A stretch of 64,000 nucleotides of DNA from Aliiglaciecola lipolytica E3 (GTDB taxonomy: Bacteria > Pseudomonadota > Gammaproteobacteria > Enterobacterales > Alteromonadaceae): positions 1 to 64,000 of the forward strand of contig NZ_BAEN01000036.1 in the NCBI RefSeq assembly GCF_000314975.1, given 5' to 3'. Every line of letters begins with the position of its first letter. The stretch's first letter is position 1. The notes beneath the pieces were generated by a model. The model saw only the letters and a program-made list of their open reading frames with translations. It was not told the origin of the DNA and ran no database searches. The position numbers and the translations under genes were made by a program. Shown in pieces: positions 58,289 to 64,000 of the stretch.

Positions 58289-60004
58289 TTAGCAGTCTGC
58301 TACTAGACTTAGCACATTGTCAATTTCAACAAGTTGTTTTTCACCTGAACGGCGATTTTTATATTCAACTTTGTTTTCATCTAAATTACGCTCGCCAATC
58401 ACAATAGTGTGCGGGATACCGATGAGTTCCATATCGTTGAACATAACACCAGGACGCTCTTTACGATCATCAAATAGCACTTCTATACCCGCAGATACTA
58501 ATTGCTCATAGAGGGATTCGGCAACTTGCTGGATACGATGTGATTTGTGCATGTTCATGGGAATTAATGCAACTTTGAAAGGTGCAATTGCGTCTGGCCA
58601 GATAATGCCATATTTATCATGGTTTTGTTCAATTGCAGCAGCAACGATTCTAGAAACACCAATGCCATAGCAGCCCATAGTCAATATTTGATGTTTACCT
58701 TGCTCGTTTAGTACACCGCATCCCATGGCACTTGAATACTTTTCACCTAATTGGAATATATGACCCACTTCTATCCCACGTTTAATCTCAATCGTGCCTT
58801 GGCCATCAGGTGATGGATCGCCTGCTTCAATATTGCGGATGTCGGCAATTTGATAATCAGCGATATCTTTATCCCAATTAACACCGGTTAAATGGGATCC
58901 AGTTTCATTTGCTCCGCAAACGAAATCTGTTAAGTGGGCTGCGCTTCTGTCTACTATAATCGGAATTGGTAAACCAATCGGTCCAATTGAACCAACCTCA
59001 CAGTTTATCTTTTCTAGGATTTGAGCATCTGTTGCCATCGTTAGAGGCGCATAAACCTCTGCTAATTTTTCGGCTTTAATATTATTTAATGAGTGATCAC
59101 CACGTAAAACCAGTGCAACTAAATCTTGTTGACCTTTTTCATTCTCAGCACCTAAAACCACAATGGTTTTCACCGTTTTATCTGCAGTGATATTAAAATG
59201 TGAGCATACTTGTTGGATCGTTTTCACGTCAGGAGTTGCAACTTGGGTTTTAACCGACATCGCTGGAACCTGTTCGGTTACTGGCGCTATTGCCTCAGCC
59301 ATCTCTACGTTAGCAGCGTAATCTGAACTATCACTGAAGGCGATAGCATCTTCTCCTGACTCTGCTAAAACATGGAATTCATGTGACACTGCGCCACCGA
59401 TTGAACCCGAGTCAGCAATTACCGGTCTAAATTCAAGACCTAAACGTTCGAAAATATTACAATATGCTTGAAACATTCCTTGATAGGTTTGCTGTAAAGA
59501 TTCGTCTGAAGTATGAAAAGAATAGGCGTCTTTCATGGTGAACTCACGACCACGCATAATGCCGAATCTAGGACGAACTTCATCCCGGAATTTTGTCTGG
59601 ATTTGATATAGATTTATAGGTAGTTGTTTATAGCTACTGATTTCGTTTTTAACTAATGAAGTAATGACTTCTTCGTGTGTTGGACCCAATACAAAATCAC
59701 GGTTATGGCGATCTTTTACGCGCAGCAATTCTGGGCCGTACTCGTCCCAACGTCCGCTCTCTTGCCAAAGATCTGCAGGTTGCACCACTGGCATCAACAT
59801 TTCGATTGCACCGGCTTTGTTCATTTCTTGACGAACAATATCAGCCACTTTGTTCAACACTCGCAGTCCGCTGGGCAACCAGGTATACAAACCTGAAGCA
59901 AGTTTACGAACCATACCAGCTCGCAACATTAATTGATGACTCACTACTTCTGCATCAGCAGGAGTTTCTTTTTGAGTAGATAACAGATATTGGCTGGTAC
60001 GCAT
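58289..60004 (-). CDS. proS: prolyl-tRNA synthetase (bacterial long form)
   Basis: The 571-residue class II synthetase has motif 2 ([26 protein letters not shown]), an inserted editing domain (about 225-385) that hydrolyses Ala-tRNA(Pro), motif 3 (GIGVSR) and an anticodon-binding domain (about 470-565). It acts in the cytoplasm. It lies 166 bp downstream of trmO on the same strand. A plausible -10, TAGAAT, is on the minus strand at 60051-60056. Confidence 0.98.
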   Translation of the reverse strand: MRTSQYLLSTQKETPADAEVVSHQLMLRAGMVRKLASGLYTWLPSGLRVLNKVADIVRQEMNKAGAIEMLMPVVQPADLWQESGRWDEYGPELLRVKDRHNRDFVLGPTHEEVITSLVKNEISSYKQLPINLYQIQTKFRDEVRPRFGIMRGREFTMKDAYSFHTSDESLQQTYQGMFQAYCNIFERLGLEFRPVIADSGSIGGAVSHEFHVLAESGEDAIAFSDSSDYAANVEMAEAIAPVTEQVPAMSVKTQVATPDVKTIQQVCSHFNITADKTVKTIVVLGAENEKGQQDLVALVLRGDHSLNNIKAEKLAEVYAPLTMATDAQILEKINCEVGSIGPIGLPIPIIVDRSAAHLTDFVCGANETGSHLTGVNWDKDIADYQIADIRNIEAGDPSPDGQGTIEIKRGIEVGHIFQLGEKYSSAMGCGVLNEQGKHQILTMGCYGIGVSRIVAAAIEQNHDKYGIIWPDAIAPFKVALIPMNMHKSHRIQQVAESLYEQLVSAGIEVLFDDRKERPGVMFNDMELIGIPHTIVIGERNLDENKVEYKNRRSGEKQLVEIDNVLSLVADC

Positions 60005-60050
60005 CAGCTTTGTGGGTCCTTATTTTGCTCTTAAATCGTAAACGGCGGCC

Positions 60051-60079
60051 ATTCTACCAGCCCCCTGTCAAAGGCAAAA
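60051..60079 (-). promoter_or_regulatory. possible proS promoter
   Basis: Reading the minus strand, a -10-like TAGAAT (60051-60056) is followed by a GC-rich discriminator (GGCCGCCG). The best -35 at 17 bp is TTTTGC, a weak match, so confidence is low. Confidence 0.3.
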
Positions 60080-60170
60080 GGGATATTTAATTAAGAAACA
60101 ACCCCACTTAGGCAAACTATTACTGAGCGCGTAAATGTCACCCTAGAATGATTTATTGTCTAAAACGTAG

Positions 60171-60890
60171 CTATCTTCCTTTAGAAGATATTTTTGAAAT
60201 ATTTTCGACTACACAGGTTTGTAATGTTACTCGCCATTGAACATTAAATTCATAAAGCTCCACACCATATAAGCGCTCACTGGGCGTACCTTTGTGGTAA
60301 GCCGGCCGAGGATCTTGACTTAATATTTGTTCAATAAGTAAGCGTAGATCCGGATACTGATTCTGCAATGCTTTCATTTGCTGTGCTGCAGACTCGCAAA
60401 AGGTGACGCTTAACAGTTCTTCAGGCTTGTTTTGGGCATAGCCAGCGCTAGCATCAGGAACACAATCCGAATAGGGAACATAGGGTTTTATATCGATAAT
60501 AGGTGTGTTGTCGAGTAGATCCATACCAGATACTTTTAAGGATAGTTTACCTGTGTCAGAATTTACCCCTTCGAGTTTCACTGCGCTCATTCCCAGATTG
60601 TTAGGTCTGTGAGTACTGCGTGATGCAAACACGCCAATTTTTTTATTACCGCCAAGTCGAGGGGGTCGAACAAGAGGAGAGGCTGATTTGTTAGCCGTTT
60701 GGTGGAACTGAAAAATCAACCAAAGATGGCTAAATTGTTCAATACCTCGAAAGAATTCTGCCGAGTTAAATTCGTCTACAAATTCGATATGCCCTTTTGC
60801 TGCTGTAGCTAACCCTGGTTGTCTGGGAATGGCAAACTTCTCTTTATATGGCGTTTTGATATAACCAATGGGTTTAATCTCAATGGGCAT
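60171..60890 (-). CDS. trmO: tRNA (N6-threonylcarbamoyladenosine(37)-N6)-methyltransferase TrmO
   Basis: The 239-residue protein has the TsaA/YaeB fold. It begins IEIKPIGYIKTPYKEKFAIPRQPGL, followed by GIEQFSHLWLIFQFH, RPPRLGGNKKIGVFASRSTHRPNNLG and the C-terminal RPAYHKGT. TrmO uses SAM to methylate t6A37 of tRNA(Thr), improving decoding. As in E. coli it lies next to proS. Confidence 0.93.
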   Translation of the reverse strand: MPIEIKPIGYIKTPYKEKFAIPRQPGLATAAKGHIEFVDEFNSAEFFRGIEQFSHLWLIFQFHQTANKSASPLVRPPRLGGNKKIGVFASRSTHRPNNLGMSAVKLEGVNSDTGKLSLKVSGMDLLDNTPIIDIKPYVPYSDCVPDASAGYAQNKPEELLSVTFCESAAQQMKALQNQYPDLRLLIEQILSQDPRPAYHKGTPSERLYGVELYEFNVQWRVTLQTCVVENISKISSKGR

Positions 60891-61022
60891 AAGGGCTACA
60901 ACACATTTTCATAAGTTGATTGAATCATAAAACACATTTTGCAACAGTTTAGGTTCATTTTGAAAAGATTATGACACACCTTATTTGTTATGGTGAGGAT
61001 GTTCATTTCCCGAACCAACTTT

Positions 61023-61061
61023 AGACTTAATTTCAGGATAACTGAGTTAAGTCTTTTTTTT
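61023..61061 (+). terminator. strong intrinsic terminator without upstream gene
   Basis: An 8-bp perfect outer stem (AGACTTAA / TTAAGTCT) and an inner TCAG/CTGA stem are followed directly by eight Ts. The upstream gene is on the other strand, so it should end a short plus-strand RNA. Confidence 0.8.
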
Positions 61062-61156
61062 GGGGGGAAGACTACAATACGTAGATAATGCTTATGCTAA
61101 AATGTATTGGCTTTAGTCTGGGATTTTAATAAACTTTCTTGGCAGTCTTTGCGAGC

Positions 61157-61197
61157 CGAACAATCGCTTATAATTCTTAAAAATTTCTAATTGTTCG
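61157..61197 (+). promoter_or_regulatory. ABC operon -10 flanked by an 8-bp dyad
   Basis: A perfect -10, TATAAT, lies at 61169-61174, about 100 bp before the ABC ATPase. It lies inside inverted repeats CGAACAAT (61157-61164) and ATTGTTCG (61190-61197), which could be an operator. No good -35 is present. Confidence 0.5.
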
Positions 61198-61276
61198 TTT
61201 AAATTCTTGAATTCTTTTTTCTGAGTACCATATCCACTAGGAAACAGGTGAACTCACTGATCATAATGGGAATAAC

Positions 61277-62200
61277 ATGATCTATGTAAAAAATTTAACC
61301 AAAATTTTTGGTGATCACGTTGCTGTGAATCATCTAAATTTTGACATCCAACCCGGAGATGTAGTTGGTTTTTTAGGTCCCAATGGTGCGGGCAAATCAA
61401 CCACAATGAAAATGCTAACTGGCTTTATTACGCCAGATGACGGCGAAATATTGATTGACGATTTATCGATCTTTGATGACCCTAAAAAGATTAAACAAAA
61501 GATTGGTTATTTGCCAGAGGGTGCACCGGCATATGGCGACATGACACCCTTACAGTTTTTAAATTTTATTGCCGCGATTCGGGGACTAAAAGGCGACCTG
61601 AAACGTCAACGCATTAGCCATGTTATTAATAAAATTGATTTGCAGTCTGTATTGGATAAACCGATTGATAACTTGTCTAAAGGGTTTAAGCGTCGAGTGG
61701 GGTTAGCGCAAGCGCTGCTACATGATCCGCAAATACTGATTTTAGACGAACCTACTGATGGTCTTGACCCAAATCAAAAGCATCAAGTAAGAGAACTGAT
61801 TCAAAATCTAGCCAAAGATAAAATTGTTATTATTTCTACGCACATACTCGAAGAAGTGACGGCATTGTGTAACCGGGTGATGATAATCGCTGCAGGACAA
61901 ATGAAATTTAATGGCACCCCGAAAGAGTTAATCGCTAAATCTAAATACCATAATGCCATCACGCTGCATCTTAGTTATCCCTCAGACACCTCTGGTTTTC
62001 TGGATGTACCAGGAATACTAGAAATTCTGCCTGATAGAGCAAATGGTAAGGTCACCTTAATCATACAACCTGGATACGATATTCTGCATGAGGTGAATAA
62101 ACACATTCATGAACGCAAGTTACCGGTAGATACTCTGTTTGTAGAGCAAGGCCGCCTTGATCAAGTTTTTAGAGAGATGACCCAAGGAGCAGAGGTGTAA
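61277..62200 (+). CDS. ABC transporter ATP-binding protein (GldA-like)
   Basis: The 307-residue ATPase has Walker A GPNGAGKST (34-42), signature LSKGFKRRVGL and Walker B LILDEPTDGLDP, then an extra C-terminal region (about 215-305). It is the first gene of a three-gene operon with a permease and a GldG-like protein. In Bacteroidetes the Gld genes serve gliding; in gammaproteobacteria similar operons are unassigned exporters. It overlaps the permease start by one base. Confidence 0.9.
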   Translation: MIYVKNLTKIFGDHVAVNHLNFDIQPGDVVGFLGPNGAGKSTTMKMLTGFITPDDGEILIDDLSIFDDPKKIKQKIGYLPEGAPAYGDMTPLQFLNFIAAIRGLKGDLKRQRISHVINKIDLQSVLDKPIDNLSKGFKRRVGLAQALLHDPQILILDEPTDGLDPNQKHQVRELIQNLAKDKIVIISTHILEEVTALCNRVMIIAAGQMKFNGTPKELIAKSKYHNAITLHLSYPSDTSGFLDVPGILEILPDRANGKVTLIIQPGYDILHEVNKHIHERKLPVDTLFVEQGRLDQVFREMTQGAEV

Positions 62201-62934
62201 TGGGCATGGTTTGGACTTTATTGAAACGCGAAATTGCTAGTTTTTTTGCTACGCCGGTCGCGTATGTTTTTATTACAATTTTCCTCATTTTATCAGCTGT
62301 ATTCGCGTTTTTTATCGGCAGTTTATACGAGCGTGAACAAGCTGATTTATTGCCATTTTTTAACTTTCACCCATGGTTATATTTGTTTTTAGTGCCGGCT
62401 ATTGCAATGCGTACATGGGCAGAAGAGCGTAAAAGCGGCAGTATCGAGCTGTTAATGACGTTACCCATTAGTACACTGCAAGCAGTGGTCGCAAAATTTT
62501 TAGCGGCTTGGGCGGTATTAGGCCTTTCGCTATTACTCACCTTCCCATTGTGGCTGACCATTAATTATCTGGGGAACCCAGATAACGGTGTGGTGGTAGC
62601 AGCTTACGTTGGAAGTTGGTTAATGTCTGGCGCATTTTTAGCGATTGGAATGTGTATGTCGGCGCTAACTAAGAATCAAGTGGTCGCCTTTATTCTAGCA
62701 GTCGTTGTTTGCTTTTTATTCGTGGTAAGCGGAAGCAATATTGTCTTAGATGCATTTAAAGGATGGGCTCCATCCATAGTCATCGACACTGTCGCTTCAT
62801 TTAGTTTTTTAACCCATTTTGAATCGATAGCTAAAGGCGTAATAGCGCTTAATGACGTAGGCTATTTTTTAATTTCAATCGTAATTTGGCTGTATGCTAG
62901 TTTACTTATCATTGAACGTAAAAAGGCGGACTAG
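62200..62934 (+). CDS. ABC-2 type permease (GldF-like)
   Basis: The 244-residue inner-membrane protein has about six hydrophobic helices and the segment VPAIAMRTWAEERKSGSIELLMTLPIS typical of ABC-2 (NosY/GldF) permeases. It starts on the last base of the ATPase stop, so it is coupled. Confidence 0.9.
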   Translation: MGMVWTLLKREIASFFATPVAYVFITIFLILSAVFAFFIGSLYEREQADLLPFFNFHPWLYLFLVPAIAMRTWAEERKSGSIELLMTLPISTLQAVVAKFLAAWAVLGLSLLLTFPLWLTINYLGNPDNGVVVAAYVGSWLMSGAFLAIGMCMSALTKNQVVAFILAVVVCFLFVVSGSNIVLDAFKGWAPSIVIDTVASFSFLTHFESIAKGVIALNDVGYFLISIVIWLYASLLIIERKKAD

Positions 62935-62938
62935 TAGC

Positions 62939-64000
62939 ATGAGTAAGTTTTCCACCTCTTTAATTCTTATTTTGTTGGGCGTGTTATTTTTTGCGCTAAC
63001 CGTTTTGAACAATCAGTTCTTGAGTCCCGTTCGTCTGGATTTAACTGAGAATCAAGTTTATTCGCTATCCACAGGTAGCAAAGAGATAGTGTCTAACATT
63101 GATGAGCCGATTAATTTATATTTTTTCTTTTCGGATAAATCTTCTAAAGGTATGACGTCTTTGCGCAACTACGCGAACCGCGTAGAAAGCATGTTGCAAG
63201 AGTATAGCAAAGTTGCTGATGGTAAAATTAACTTGCGTATTGTTGACCCTGAGCCGTTTTCAGAAGCCGAAGATCAGGCTGATGAGTTTGGCCTCACAGC
63301 TGCTTCTATTGGTGCAATGGGAGATTCCATTTATCTGGGCTTAGCCGCGACTAATTCGCTTGATGATCAGGAAGTTATTAGCTTTTTTGACCCACAAAAA
63401 GAAAAGTTTCTTGAGTATGAAATAAGTAAATTAATTCATAAGTTGTCTCAACCTCAATCGGTTAAAGTGACTTTGGTGAGTGATTTACCCCTTGCTGGTG
63501 GTCAAAACCCAATGACCGGCCAATTTGATCCTGCGTGGACGTTTTATATTCAGTTGCAACAATTGTATCAAGTTGAACAAATACCCAATGCAGCGGACGC
63601 TTTACCTGAGGATACTGATGTCCTCATGTTGGTTCACCCTAAATCGCTAAATGAATCTTTGCTTTATGCAGTCGATCAATACGTTATGCGTGGTGGAAAA
63701 TTAATTGTTTTTGTTGATGCAAACAATGAATCAGATCCGATGGCGATGATGGCTGGCATGGGGGCAGCGACTGAAAACCATTCTAATCTACCTCGCCTAT
63801 TTGAAGCTTGGGGATTGCAATTTAATGATAGCCAAGTGTTGCTTGATGCAGAGTTAGGTTTGGATATTCGAACTGCTGATGGGGGCGTTGCTAGGCACTT
63901 CGGATTTGTTGGTATACAGTCGCAACAGCTTGACCGGGATGACGTAACCACTGCAAGTTTGGAAATCATCAATGGCGCTTCTTTTGGAACCTTTTCTAAA
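62939..64000 (+). CDS. GldG-like ABC auxiliary protein, 3' end outside window
   Basis: ATG 62939 follows the permease stop by four bases. The visible 354 residues start with a TM helix (about 5-28) and continue as a periplasmic domain of the GldG/ABC-type uncharacterised transport family (VRLDLTENQVYSLSTGSKEIVSNIDEPINLYFFFSDKSS; DVLMLVHPKSLNESLLYAVDQYVMRGGKLIVFVDA). It is the third gene of the ABC operon. The frame stays open to the last base, so the protein is truncated here. Confidence 0.88.
   Translation, partial: MSKFSTSLILILLGVLFFALTVLNNQFLSPVRLDLTENQVYSLSTGSKEIVSNIDEPINLYFFFSDKSSKGMTSLRNYANRVESMLQEYSKVADGKINLRIVDPEPFSEAEDQADEFGLTAASIGAMGDSIYLGLAATNSLDDQEVISFFDPQKEKFLEYEISKLIHKLSQPQSVKVTLVSDLPLAGGQNPMTGQFDPAWTFYIQLQQLYQVEQIPNAADALPEDTDVLMLVHPKSLNESLLYAVDQYVMRGGKLIVFVDANNESDPMAMMAGMGAATENHSNLPRLFEAWGLQFNDSQVLLDAELGLDIRTADGGVARHFGFVGIQSQQLDRDDVTTASLEIINGASFGTFSK

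Larger units (their letters stand above)
60891..61276. other. 386-bp non-coding gap with orphan terminator and operon promoter
   Basis: No gene is seen in either direction. The left part (60891-61061) ends in a strong terminator without an upstream gene on the plus strand. The right part holds a -10 flanked by inverted repeats and the leader of the ABC operon. A T8G6 homopolymer run lies at 61054-61067. Confidence 0.7.

Noticed and set aside
59675-59979. Two overlapping plus-strand frames inside proS
   Set aside because: They lie opposite conserved ProS codons and have no ribosome-binding site or motif.
1-64000. Mobile elements, CRISPR arrays, tRNA or rRNA
   Set aside because: No transposase, integrase, direct-repeat arrays, or tRNA-like cloverleaf with CCA end was seen on reading. 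A tRNAscan or repeat search was not possible.

Overview
The window looks like about 64 kb of a marine gammaproteobacterial chromosome, most likely from the Alteromonadales (Alteromonas/Glaciecola/Paraglaciecola relatives). This rests on the AT-rich base composition, the gene order map / rpsB-tsf-pyrH-frr-uppS-cdsA-ispC-rseP-bamA-skp-lpxD-fabZ-lpxA-lpxB-rnhB-dnaE-accA-tilS, the DUF3549/DUF3301 pair beside truC-yqcA, and the TonB-receptor and CPA2-antiporter content. The genus is an inference. I saw no rRNA, tRNA, insertion sequence or CRISPR array.

Layout. (1) 1-5.2 kb: three translationally coupled genes for a MukB/MksB-like SMC ATPase (5' end outside the window), a KITE-like protein and a kleisin-like protein. 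(2) 5.3-19.7 kb, accessory and metabolic: a two-TM protein, a KefB/C-type antiporter, a MerR metal sensor divergent from a His-rich TonB receptor, a GntR/BenE aromatic-acid transport pair, a dienelactone hydrolase, a serine hydrolase, an SDR, a histidine phosphatase, an acyl-CoA dehydrogenase with a divergent LysR regulator, and an AlkC-type DNA glycosylase. (3) 19.7-27.7 kb: DUF3301, DUF3549, truC, yqcA, a small SpoT-like HD hydrolase, then dapD, glnD and map on the minus strand.

(4) 27.8-49.7 kb: the conserved translation / isoprenoid / outer-membrane assembly / lipid A / replication cluster, ending with accA, tilS and ilvE. A leader resembling the S2-autoregulated rpsB leader precedes rpsB, and a set of hairpins separates rpsB from tsf. 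Many genes here abut or overlap, and several start with TTG or GTG. (5) 49.7-54.2 kb, an accessory island: a SLOG-domain, four-TM (SLATT-like) protein divergent from a TIR-TM-TPR protein, which is followed by a small beta-rich protein. This is the best candidate for an undescribed signalling or conflict system. (6) 54.2-64 kb: a second CPA2 antiporter with RCK domains, a diguanylate cyclase with a c-di-GMP inhibitory site, a metallo-beta-lactamase-fold hydrolase, proS, trmO, a 386-bp non-coding gap holding an orphan intrinsic terminator (candidate small RNA), and a Gld-type ABC operon that runs off the end.

All assignments come from reading the translated sequence and recalling family motifs. 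No database search was run.
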